DNA from: Sphingomonas lycopersici
GTDB lineage: Bacteria; Pseudomonadota; Alphaproteobacteria; Sphingomonadales; Sphingomonadaceae
Direction of reading: 5' to 3'
Length of the DNA stretch: 64,000 nucleotides
Assembly (NCBI RefSeq): GCF_026130605.1
Contig: NZ_JANFAU010000003.1
Location: 1 to 64,000, forward strand
The notes beneath the pieces are model-generated. The model made no database searches. It saw only the letters and a list, made by a program, of their open reading frames with translations, and was not told where the DNA came from. Positions within the stretch are counted from its first letter, which is position 1, and each line of letters begins with the position of its first letter. Of the stretch, positions 8,835 to 16,622 are shown piece after piece. A program made the translations under genes and the position numbers.

Positions 8835-9569
8835 CTATCCCACCGGCTTGGCGACCACGCGCCGCCGCCGTCGCAGCCAGCGGAAATCGACCCGGTTGAA
8901 GCTTTTGAACAGCAAGTAGAAGCCCGTCCCGGAGAGCCACAGCACGCCGAAGGCGACGACGATGATCAGCGGGTGGTTGAAGCTGGCGCGGCTCACATAA
9001 TCCATATTGTGCAGCATCCAGAAAAAGTCCCACATCCGCCACGTATCGCCGCGCATGACGAGCAACCGTCCGGTGTCGGCGGCGACATAGGCGCTGCTGT
9101 TGGCCGCGTCGGCGAAATCGACCCGCCACATCGCACCCTTATGCTCGCGGGCCTCCAGATTGGGCTTGGCGAGCCGCTCGACCTGCCGCACCGGTGCCTG
9201 ATTGGCCGATGCGGCGACCGCGCGCGCCATCGTCGCATCGATCGTGAGGGGGCGGCCGTCGATCGCATCGACGATCCGGATGCCGTTGGCCGTGCGCAGC
9301 TCGTAGACCGGGCGCCCGGCAAGCGTGCGTAACGCGAGGCCGCTGATCGGCGCGGACGCGGAGAGCGCAGCGGGGGCGATCAGCGAGGTCTGCGTGGGCA
9401 GGGGCAGCGCGTGCTCGGCCGGCATGTCGTGACCGCCGACCGCATCCTTATCGAGCAGCGCCATCATCGAGCCGCTCAATGCCCAGAGCAGGAATTGAAT
9501 GCCGAGGATCAGCCCGACCCATTTGTGGATCCGGCGGAACAGCAAGGGCGACAAGCGGATACGCTTCAT
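8835..9569 (-). CDS. PepSY-domain membrane protein (second of pair)
   Basis: The 244-residue protein has an N-terminal membrane segment (RRIHKWVGLILGIQFLLWAL), a periplasmic PepSY-like region (about 60-180) and a second membrane segment (HPLIIVVAFGVLWLSGTGFYLL) before a very basic cytoplasmic tail. Proteins with this two-helix PepSY layout accompany TonB receptors. Some relatives (PiuB, FoxB, FpvG groups) reduce or release siderophore iron at the inner membrane. Its start overlaps the stop of the upstream PepSY gene by ATGA, with a strong AAGGAGGAGG ahead. It is the last gene of the receptor operon that starts at 13001. Confidence 0.8.
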   Translation of the reverse strand: MKRIRLSPLLFRRIHKWVGLILGIQFLLWALSGSMMALLDKDAVGGHDMPAEHALPLPTQTSLIAPAALSASAPISGLALRTLAGRPVYELRTANGIRIVDAIDGRPLTIDATMARAVAASANQAPVRQVERLAKPNLEAREHKGAMWRVDFADAANSSAYVAADTGRLLVMRGDTWRMWDFFWMLHNMDYVSRASFNHPLIIVVAFGVLWLSGTGFYLLFKSFNRVDFRWLRRRRRVVAKPVG

Positions 9570-10294
9570 ATCGCCGCCTCCTCCTTCTTCTTCTTCTTCT
9601 TCCTGCGTGGAAAGGCCCAGATCAGCAGCCACGCCCCGCTCGCGGCCATGGCGAATGCGCTCCACGTCGCGACCCGCAGCAGCGGATTGTTGACGTCGGT
9701 CCGCGCGTCATAGTCCATGATGTGAAGCATCCAGGCGAAGTCGAAGATGCGCCACAGATTGTGGCGTCGCGAGATCAGTTCGCCAGTCGCCGGCGACAGA
9801 TAGAAGGTCGGCCGGTTCCAGCCGGCGAACTCGACCTGCCAGAAGGGCGGTTTGCGCGCCTGCATTTCCTGCGGCGCGCGCGTGAGCAGCCGCACGGAGA
9901 CAATGTCGCCGGTCCCGGCATAAGCGCGCCGCGCCAGCGCGCGAATATCGGCTTCGGTCGGCCGGGGCAGCGGCTGCCCGCTCCGCGCGTCGAACAGCGC
10001 AGCGCCGTCCGGCGTTTCCGCGCGCCACACCGGTCGATCGAGATGATGCTGGAGCCGCAGCTCCGAGACGTCGGCACGCGCCGCAAGGATCCGCGAGGGC
10101 GGGGCGATGCCGCGCAAATCGACCGCCCTGGCCGAAGCTGCGCGAACCAGATGATCGCCGTGGATCGTATCGATGTGGACGACCACCATGTAGAAACCGG
10201 TGAGCGTCCACAGCACGACCTGAACCCCGACGAGCAAGGCGAGCCATTTGTGGAACCGCCGTGCGACGAGCGGCCAGCGGATTGTGCGTGCCAT
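9566..10294 (-). CDS. PepSY-domain membrane protein (first of pair)
   Basis: The 242-residue protein repeats the layout of its downstream neighbour: N-terminal membrane helix with RRFHKWLALLVGVQVVLW, a periplasmic part with PepSY features, the conserved AWMLHIMDY motif shared with the second copy (FWMLHNMDY), and a final membrane helix. Its C-terminus has six lysines in a row, encoded by a (TTC)6 tract on the plus strand. It lies 13 bases after the TBDR stop and overlaps the next gene by four bases. The pair probably works as a heteromer, with a role in handling the ligand or metal imported by the receptor. Confidence 0.8.
   Translation of the reverse strand: MARTIRWPLVARRFHKWLALLVGVQVVLWTLTGFYMVVVHIDTIHGDHLVRAASARAVDLRGIAPPSRILAARADVSELRLQHHLDRPVWRAETPDGAALFDARSGQPLPRPTEADIRALARRAYAGTGDIVSVRLLTRAPQEMQARKPPFWQVEFAGWNRPTFYLSPATGELISRRHNLWRIFDFAWMLHIMDYDARTDVNNPLLRVATWSAFAMAASGAWLLIWAFPRRKKKKKKEEAAI
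9585..9602. repeat. (TTC)6 microsatellite at the end of the first PepSY gene
   Basis: Six TTC triplets encode Lys6 on the minus strand, immediately before the AAGGAGGAGG ribosome-binding site of the next gene. Triplet slippage would change the number of lysines without shifting frame and would also move the poly-purine stretch in front of the downstream start. Confidence 0.9.
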
Positions 10295-10307
10295 CGCCCT
10301 ATACGCT

Positions 10308-13001
10308 TCAGAAGGCCGTTCGCATGCCGACGTAGAACCGCCGGCCGAGCAGGTCGTAGGTCATCGTATCGGTGTTGCCGTCGGTAAAGCTCTGGATATA
10401 GGGCGCCTTACGATCGAACAGATTGTCGACGCCGACCTGGAAGCGGGTCTTCGCGTCGATTTCGAACGCCAGCTGTGCATTGTGGTAGAACACGTCGGGC
10501 GTCTTATAGCCGATCTGGCCCGGCTTCGCGTTGAAATCGGTCGCCTTGCCGATCCATTGCGTCGACCAGGTTGCGGTGACGCCGCCGCTTGCCGCGGTGA
10601 TCACGCCATAGCCGCGCCATTTCGAATAGCCGCCATTGCCACCGCCGATAAAGCCGTCGAAGACGATCGGCTCTGCGCCGGCGAACGGCATCACGACATA
10701 TTTGTTGAGATAGGTGGCATTGAGATCGACCGTCAGCGCGACCGCGCCGATCCTGCGTTCATAGACGAGGCCGAGATCGAGCCCGTTCATCTGCTCGCGC
10801 CCGGTATTGATCGGCTGGGCCGACAGATAGGTGACTTCGCCGGTGAGCGGGCTGCGCGTGAAATCGCCGCAGAACGGGTGCGACAGATTGGCGCTGGCAT
10901 AGCAGACCGCGAGCTTGGTCGATCCCGGAATGGTGCGGATCGCATCCTTGATATCGATGTCGAACCAGTCGGCGGTGAGCGACAGGCCGGGCACGAGCGT
11001 GCGCGGCTGGAGCACGGTGCCGATCGTCCAACTCGTCGAGCTTTCCGGCCTGAGCTTCTGGTTGCCGCCGCTGGTGGTGAGGATCGTCGATCCGAGCTGG
11101 ACATAATTGGCCGGCACGCCCGACGCGCGGCAATTGGCGATCAGCGTCGCATTGCCGCTCTGCGCATAGCGGCTGCACGGATCGGTCGTGGTGAGATTCC
11201 CCTCGGAGACGCCACCGAACAGTTCAGGCACATTGGGGACACGGAAGCCGGTTCCATAGGTGCCGCGCAGGCGGATGCCGTCGCTGACCACCCAATCCGC
11301 GCTCAGCTTGTAATTCCAGTCGCTGCCGAACAGGTCATAGTTCGAATAGCGCACCGCGCCGTCGATCGTCAGCGCCTTGAAGAAAAGCGTGTTGGCGAGC
11401 ACCGGGACCGAAAGCTCGAAATAGGCTTCCTTGGCGGTGCTCGATCCCGAGATCGGATCCTGCTGGTTGGTATTGGCGACGCCGAGCACGGTAAGCGGAT
11501 CGGGATCGCGCCAGCCCTTTTCTTTGCGATAGACCGCGCCCGCCGCGAAGGCGACCGGGCCGGCGGGCAGGCGGAAGAGATTGCCGTTGATGTCCGCGGT
11601 CACCGTGGCGAGTTCGTTGCCGCCGCGATCGCGCGAGGTGAACAGGATATAATCGAGAACTTTCGGCGTCAGATCGCCATAGCCGAGATAATCGCCGCAC
11701 GGGATCGCCGCCCCGACGGTCGCGCTGCACTTGCTGGTATCGAGCGTATTGGCGACGCGTTCGAGATTGGCGATGTTGGTCGAGCCATCGATCGCTGTAT
11801 TGCGGCCGAAGCTCCCCGCGACCTCCCACGCCCAGTCATTCGCCAGCTTGCCGCGCAACCCGAACGTGCCCTGCCAGGTATCGGTCTCCTGGAAAAAGCG
11901 GCGCCCCCCCGGCTCGGCGAGGCGGCGCTGGATCAGGACGATATCCTGCCCCGTCGGATTGGTCGGGTTGGTCGCCGCGATCCTGAGATTGCGCAGCGTG
12001 CCCGGCGTCGCGATCTGGTTCGACTTGCGATAGGTGTAAAGGAATTCGCCGAAGGCGGTGATGCCGTCGGTCACCTTGTAATCGGCGAAAAAAGCGGTGC
12101 TGATGCGTTCGACCGGGCTCACTGCGTTGAGGAACGGGTTGGAATTGAAATTGTGCTTCGCGGCGCTGTACGGCTCGTAGAAATTGCCGTTGCCGCCGGG
12201 GATCTGGTTGAAGTTGATTTGCTGCCCGTTGGGCAGCACGGCACGGCCGCCGATCGTGGAGGCGCTGTTGATGCACGAGAGCTTGCCCGGCGTCGTTTCG
12301 GCGAGCGAGCAGGGCGCGCGGCTCGCCATATTGACCGCGCTGGTCTTCTGATAGGTCGCCGCGGCCATGAAGCCGCCGCGCTCGTTGCGGATGCCCCAGA
12401 TCAGGTCGGCGGTGAAATCCGATCCGTCGCCGCGTTCGGTGATGCCGTTGCGCAGGCTGACGCCGAGCCCTTCATAATCGGTGCGCGTGATCAGATTGAC
12501 CACACCGGCCATCGCATCGGCGCCGTAGATTGCCGAGGCACCGTCCTTGAGCACCTCGGTCCGCCCCAAAGCCACGACGGGGATCATATTGAGATCGGGC
12601 GAAGAATTGGCGCCGGTACCGCCCGCCACGAGGCGGCGCCCGTTGAGCAGAACCAGGGTGCGCTTGATGCCGAGCCCACGCAGATTGACCTGGGTGGTGC
12701 CATAGCCGTTGCTGGTCCAATAAGCCGAGGTCTGGTTGCCCGCGGCGCCCGCGACCGACGGAAGCCGTTGAAGCACCGTCTCGATATTGACGATACCGGT
12801 ATTCTCGATCTGTTCGGCCGAGACGATTGTGGCGGGCGCGACTCCCGCGAGATCCTGTCGGCGGATGCGCGAGCCGGTGACCACGACGTCGCCCGACGTG
12901 TCGTTGCCGGCGGCCGGTTCGGCCTGCGACTGCTGTGCGTGTAGCGGTGTCGCATAGGCGACGACCATCGCGGCGCAAAGCAGCGCCCCCTTCTTGCTCA
13001 T
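10308..13001 (-). CDS. TonB-dependent receptor, first gene of HutC-linked operon
   Basis: The 897-residue protein has a signal peptide ending at ATPLHAQ, a plug domain (VVVTGSRIRRQDLAG, RTLVLLNGRRLV, EVLKDGASAIYGADAMAGVVN) and a long barrel ending in Phe. The TGSRI-type plug with GADAMAG places it among sphingomonad and Caulobacter receptors often used for organic substrates. Two PepSY membrane proteins follow in the same operon, and a HutC-like operator lies 44-55 bases before its ATG. The substrate cannot be told from sequence. A histidine- or imidazole-related ligand or a chelate is suggested only by the regulator. Confidence 0.92.
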   Translation of the reverse strand: MSKKGALLCAAMVVAYATPLHAQQSQAEPAAGNDTSGDVVVTGSRIRRQDLAGVAPATIVSAEQIENTGIVNIETVLQRLPSVAGAAGNQTSAYWTSNGYGTTQVNLRGLGIKRTLVLLNGRRLVAGGTGANSSPDLNMIPVVALGRTEVLKDGASAIYGADAMAGVVNLITRTDYEGLGVSLRNGITERGDGSDFTADLIWGIRNERGGFMAAATYQKTSAVNMASRAPCSLAETTPGKLSCINSASTIGGRAVLPNGQQINFNQIPGGNGNFYEPYSAAKHNFNSNPFLNAVSPVERISTAFFADYKVTDGITAFGEFLYTYRKSNQIATPGTLRNLRIAATNPTNPTGQDIVLIQRRLAEPGGRRFFQETDTWQGTFGLRGKLANDWAWEVAGSFGRNTAIDGSTNIANLERVANTLDTSKCSATVGAAIPCGDYLGYGDLTPKVLDYILFTSRDRGGNELATVTADINGNLFRLPAGPVAFAAGAVYRKEKGWRDPDPLTVLGVANTNQQDPISGSSTAKEAYFELSVPVLANTLFFKALTIDGAVRYSNYDLFGSDWNYKLSADWVVSDGIRLRGTYGTGFRVPNVPELFGGVSEGNLTTTDPCSRYAQSGNATLIANCRASGVPANYVQLGSTILTTSGGNQKLRPESSTSWTIGTVLQPRTLVPGLSLTADWFDIDIKDAIRTIPGSTKLAVCYASANLSHPFCGDFTRSPLTGEVTYLSAQPINTGREQMNGLDLGLVYERRIGAVALTVDLNATYLNKYVVMPFAGAEPIVFDGFIGGGNGGYSKWRGYGVITAASGGVTATWSTQWIGKATDFNAKPGQIGYKTPDVFYHNAQLAFEIDAKTRFQVGVDNLFDRKAPYIQSFTDGNTDTMTYDLLGRRFYVGMRTAF

Positions 13002-13044
13002 TTTGACTCTCCCCCGATTCGTAATGACCCGGAAGGAGCATCAA

Positions 13045-13056
13045 TTGTATATACAG
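13045..13056. promoter_or_regulatory. HutC/GntR-type operator TTGTATATACAG
   Basis: A perfect 10-bp palindrome TGTATATACA forms the core of TTGTATATACAG, which closely matches the known HutC operator form TTGTATATACAA. It lies 44-55 bases upstream of the TBDR start at 13001. The surrounding AT-rich stretch (13050-13095) contrasts with the GC-rich genes and probably holds the promoter, but no convincing -35/-10 pair can be fixed. Confidence 0.65.
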
Positions 13057-13143
13057 GTCAATATGAATTCTTCATTAAATTTCAAATAGTTATATCGATT
13101 TCATCAAGGTATATCGTACGCCGGTAATACGCAGCAAATCTCC

Positions 13144-13723
13144 TTATCCCTCACTTTTGTCGCGAAATTTTTCTTCCTTTCTTGGCGGGAGGATAAGCCG
13201 CCCCAGCGCCGCCTTGAGCGGGCCGAGCCACGGCTCGAACGGCTTCCATTGCGCGACGCCGCTGGTGTTGAGCGGGCGGCGGACCTGTTCGGAGCTGGCG
13301 GTACGCACCGCGCGCTGGGCGAGCGCGAGGATGTCGGGAAGCTCGAGCGTGCCGTCGATCTGGCTGTGCGAGGCGAGGATCTGTTCGAGCAGGGTCGATC
13401 CCGCACGCGGCAGGCCGAGGATGAAGATCGGATCGGGCGCGGGGCAGCCTTGCCCGGCGCGAAATTGAGGTGGACACGATCCATCGGCCGCAAATCTTCC
13501 CGCGCTACTGGCGGTGCATCGCGATAACTTCCTCGTCCTCGAACCGATAGGTCTTGGGATTGGCCAGCGAATAATAAGGATCGTCGAGGTCGGGGTGCGC
13601 CGAAATCGCGGCGCAGTAGGAGGCGATTGCCTCCCGCTGCCAGCCGCAGGCCTTGGGCGCATGGCCGCGTGAGGTCAATGTCGCGGGAAGCTCATCGGTT
13701 GCATAATGCGGACTTATTGACAT
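13144..13723 (-). pseudogene. TPR-sulfotransferase remnant with deletions and frameshifts
   Basis: Three minus-strand frames hold successive pieces of one sulfotransferase-family protein. From 13723 comes a start followed by a TPR-like end (YYSLANPKTYRF). Near 13490 the segment DRVHLNFAPGKA appears in another frame. From about 13440 comes FILGLPRAGSTLLEQILASH, the PAPS-binding P-loop-like motif, then an abrupt join to the family's C-terminal end (RRPLNTSGVAQWKPFEPWL). An intact protein of this group would be about 500 residues or more. The N-terminal TPRs and most of the catalytic domain are gone. It cannot encode a working enzyme. Confidence 0.75.
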
Positions 13724-13746
13724 CGATCCAGATGCCGGTCCTTCCT

Positions 13747-15132
13747 CTAAAGAACGATTTCCGAACGCGCGGCGAGCGATCGGGTGCGGCGGCGAAACCG
13801 GTAAGCGGCCAGCGCCACGACGAACAGGATCGCGCATAATCCGACCTGTTCTCGCAGATCGGGCTGGGTGGCCATCAGCGCCAGAACCGCGAGGATCGCC
13901 GCGACGAGCGCATAGCTGACATAGGGGAACAGCCAGACCTTCACCGGCAGCGGCTCGCCCGCACTTTCCAGCCGGCGGCGCAACGCGATCTGGCTCAGCG
14001 CGATCAGCAGATAGACGCACAGGATGATCGCCCCTGAGGATTGCAGCAGGAAGACGAAGGCGCGTTCGGGGGAGATCACCGAGATCAGCACCATCGCGAA
14101 GCCGGCGGCGCAGCTCACCAGAATCGCGAGGCTGGGGACGCGCCGACGCGAAACGCGGGCGAAGACCGGCGGGGCATCGCCGCGCTCCGCCATTTCGTAC
14201 AGCATCCGCGAGGTGACGTAGATCGCCGAATTGAGGCACGAGGTCACCGCGGTGAATACCACCGCCGCCATTAGCGGCGCCGCGCCTGGGATGCGGATCC
14301 GCGTCATCGCGTCGGCGAAGGGCGAATGGCCGGGGACGATCTGATCCCACGGCACGATCGCGACGATGACCGCGATCGAGCCGAGATAGAAGAACAGGAT
14401 GCGCATCGTCACCGTGCGCGCGGCGCGCACGACATTCTCGGCCGGATGCTTGGTTTCAACCGCGGCGATCGTCGCGACCTCGCTCCCCATCATCGAGAAG
14501 ATGACGATCGGTATCGCGGTGAAGATCGCCGCCCAGCCGGCCGGAAACATTCCGCCGTGCGCGCTCATCGCCGCCGCGGTGGCGCTCACCCCCGGGCCGA
14601 AGACGAAGATGTGCAGCGCGCCGATCACGATGAACGCGGTGATGATCACCACCTTGAGCGCGGCGAGCCAGAATTCGGCCTCGCCATAGACGCGCACCGA
14701 AAGCAGGTTGATCAGCATCGTCGCGAGGATCAGCCCGGTGCCGGGCAGCCACGCCGGCATCGGGAGCAATTGCACCAGGATCGCCGCGCCGGCGATCGCC
14801 TCGACCGCGATCGTCACCACCCAGAAATAGAAATAGAGCCAGCCGGTGACGAACCCCGCCCACGGCCCGAGCCCGAGCGTCGCATAGCCGGTGAAGGTGC
14901 CCACCCCGGGGCGGGCGATCGCCATCTCGCCGAGCATCCGCATGATCACGAACACCAAGGTGCCGCACATTGCGTAGGTGAACAGTACCGCAGGCCCGGC
15001 GACGTTGATCGCCGCGCTCGATCCGACGAAGATGCCCGCGCCGATGATCCCGCCGAGCGAGATCATCGTGACGTGGCGCGGCTGCAGCGAATGAGCGAGC
15101 GTTTCGTGTTGGCCGGGATCCCGGTTCGTCAT
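13747..15132 (-). CDS. Amino-acid permease of the APC superfamily (GabP/AnsP-like)
   Basis: The 461-residue protein has about 12 predicted membrane segments and the family's first-helix signature ISLGGIIGAGIFVGSSAAI, followed by GPAVLFTYAMCG. It would be a proton-coupled importer of an amino acid or GABA at the inner membrane. The ATG at 15132 is chosen because the conserved RHVTMISLGGIIGAG begins about 20 residues later. The longer reading from 15357 has a basic, low-similarity N-terminus. It lies alone between the sulfotransferase remnant and a 313-bp gap. Confidence 0.88.
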   Translation of the reverse strand: MTNRDPGQHETLAHSLQPRHVTMISLGGIIGAGIFVGSSAAINVAGPAVLFTYAMCGTLVFVIMRMLGEMAIARPGVGTFTGYATLGLGPWAGFVTGWLYFYFWVVTIAVEAIAGAAILVQLLPMPAWLPGTGLILATMLINLLSVRVYGEAEFWLAALKVVIITAFIVIGALHIFVFGPGVSATAAAMSAHGGMFPAGWAAIFTAIPIVIFSMMGSEVATIAAVETKHPAENVVRAARTVTMRILFFYLGSIAVIVAIVPWDQIVPGHSPFADAMTRIRIPGAAPLMAAVVFTAVTSCLNSAIYVTSRMLYEMAERGDAPPVFARVSRRRVPSLAILVSCAAGFAMVLISVISPERAFVFLLQSSGAIILCVYLLIALSQIALRRRLESAGEPLPVKVWLFPYVSYALVAAILAVLALMATQPDLREQVGLCAILFVVALAAYRFRRRTRSLAARSEIVL

Positions 15133-15445
15133 ACGCGCACTCTCCGAAGCCGTTTCGGCATTTCCCTCCGCCTGCCGCCGGATTTCGCGACGCGTGGACA
15201 AGGTTCGAATTGCGATTAGCCGCGATAGAATGAACGCCGTCAACGCCGCGATCGGCGACGCGGGCAGGCATCGGCAACTCCCGGCGCAGGCGCGGCGAAA
15301 CCGTCGTCGCTTCGGCGGAAAATGGAACTTCGTTACAAATAGTTGATCGCTGATCATCGGAAGATCAGCGGCGCTGAACGGCGATAACAGTTTTTCTGAT
15401 GCCGCCGCCGCGCTTGCCCTGCGCCTGCCGGATCCACGGCCGGTG
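15133..15445. other. Gene-free gap with an 8-bp hairpin
   Basis: This 313-bp stretch between the permease start and the MFS gene stop holds no convincing gene. CGCTGATC (15349-15356) and GATCAGCG (15363-15370) form a perfect 8-bp stem with a 6-base loop downstream of the MFS gene on the minus strand. It lacks a clear T-run, so it is at most a weak terminator for the TBDR-MFS operon. The rest presumably carries the permease promoter. Confidence 0.5.
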
Positions 15446-16603
15446 TCAGGCGCGGACGGACGAGCCCCGTATCGCCAGGATCGAGCAGCCGGTGCCGGCG
15501 AGGATCAGCAGCAAGCCGGCGCCGGCGATCGCGACCGGGCCGCCGGCGTCCCACATCAGCCCGGCGAGCGGCGGCCCGAGCGCGCTGCCCGCGCCCTGGA
15601 CCGCGACGATCAGGCTGGTGAGCGCGCCGCTGCGATCGGCGTCGGAGATCGCCGCGAGTTGATAGGGCATCACCGCGCCGATCCCGAACCCGAGGCCGAC
15701 CAGCGCCACCGCGAACAGCAACGGCGTGAGCGGCAGCATCAACAGCCCCGCGCACAGCGCGAGCACGGCCAGCGCGCCGAGCAGCGGCAGCGCGTGGCGT
15801 GTCCGCCCGACCGTTGCCGAGGCGACCAGCGAGCCGAACCCGGTGAGCAACAGATTGGACGACAGCACCGCGCCGACGGCGCCCGCGTCGATCCCGATGC
15901 TCGCGCCGATCTTGGCGGCGAACGACCAGATGCAGGCGAAGGCGAAACCGGTGAAGAATAGAGCGGCGAGCGCCAATACCCCCGCGCCCGTCGCGCCCGC
16001 ACCGCTTTGCCGGTCGGCCGCGACGGCGGGGGTGAAACGCCGCGGTATCTGCGTCCCGCCGAGACTGAGGATGCCGACCAGCAAGGCAATCGTCAGCAGC
16101 ACCCCTGCCAGCCCCGATCGCGGGATGATCCATTGTCCGGCGGTGAAGGTGACGAGCGCGAGCGCGGGATAGGAAAGCCCGATCGCAATCGCGAAGGCGC
16201 GCGCCGGGACCGGGGCGAGCCCGAGCACGCGATAGGCGATCACCCACAAGCCGCCCATCGCATTGCCGATGACGAAACAGGCCGCCAGCGCGACCGCAAA
16301 CGCCCCGCTCACCCCGAGCAGCCAGAAGGCGGCGGCGATGACCACCGCCGCCCCCGCGATCGCCGGGCGGAGCGCGATCCGCCCCGCCCACCACACCGCG
16401 AGCATCGAGGAGACGGTGAAGCCCGCGAGATAGGCGGTGCCGAGCAGCCCGGCCTCGGCCGCGCCGATCCCGGCATGTTCGGTCTGCAGGCTCACGAAGA
16501 AGGGCAGGAAGGCCCAGAAGAGCCCGCCGGCGATATAGAGCGCGATCGCGCCGGCAATGGCACCGCGGCCGACGGGTTGCGCTCGATCGGGTTCGGCAAT
16601 CAT
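15446..16603 (-). CDS. MFS transporter of the TBDR-linked catabolic locus
   Basis: The 385-residue protein has about 12 membrane segments and MFS-like loops, with GLGFGIGAVMPYQLAA in the C-terminal half. It is small for the superfamily and I do not recognise a substrate-specific motif. It begins 19 bases after the stop of the TBDR gene on the same strand. The pair therefore looks like an outer-plus-inner-membrane uptake route for the substrate of the divergent catabolic operon. ATG at 16603 follows a GGGGGGCGG stretch. An upstream extension to 16720 overlaps the receptor gene and has no membrane features. Confidence 0.82.
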   Translation of the reverse strand: MIAEPDRAQPVGRGAIAGAIALYIAGGLFWAFLPFFVSLQTEHAGIGAAEAGLLGTAYLAGFTVSSMLAVWWAGRIALRPAIAGAAVVIAAAFWLLGVSGAFAVALAACFVIGNAMGGLWVIAYRVLGLAPVPARAFAIAIGLSYPALALVTFTAGQWIIPRSGLAGVLLTIALLVGILSLGGTQIPRRFTPAVAADRQSGAGATGAGVLALAALFFTGFAFACIWSFAAKIGASIGIDAGAVGAVLSSNLLLTGFGSLVASATVGRTRHALPLLGALAVLALCAGLLMLPLTPLLFAVALVGLGFGIGAVMPYQLAAISDADRSGALTSLIVAVQGAGSALGPPLAGLMWDAGGPVAIAGAGLLLILAGTGCSILAIRGSSVRA

Positions 16604-16622
16604 CGATCCGCCCCCCCTCAGG

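Noticed and set aside
10248..12944. 898-codon plus-strand open frame opposite the receptor at 10308-13001
   Set aside because: It is the antisense shadow of a well-supported TBDR in GC-rich DNA; its translation is rich in Arg, Asp, Ile and His and has no domain.
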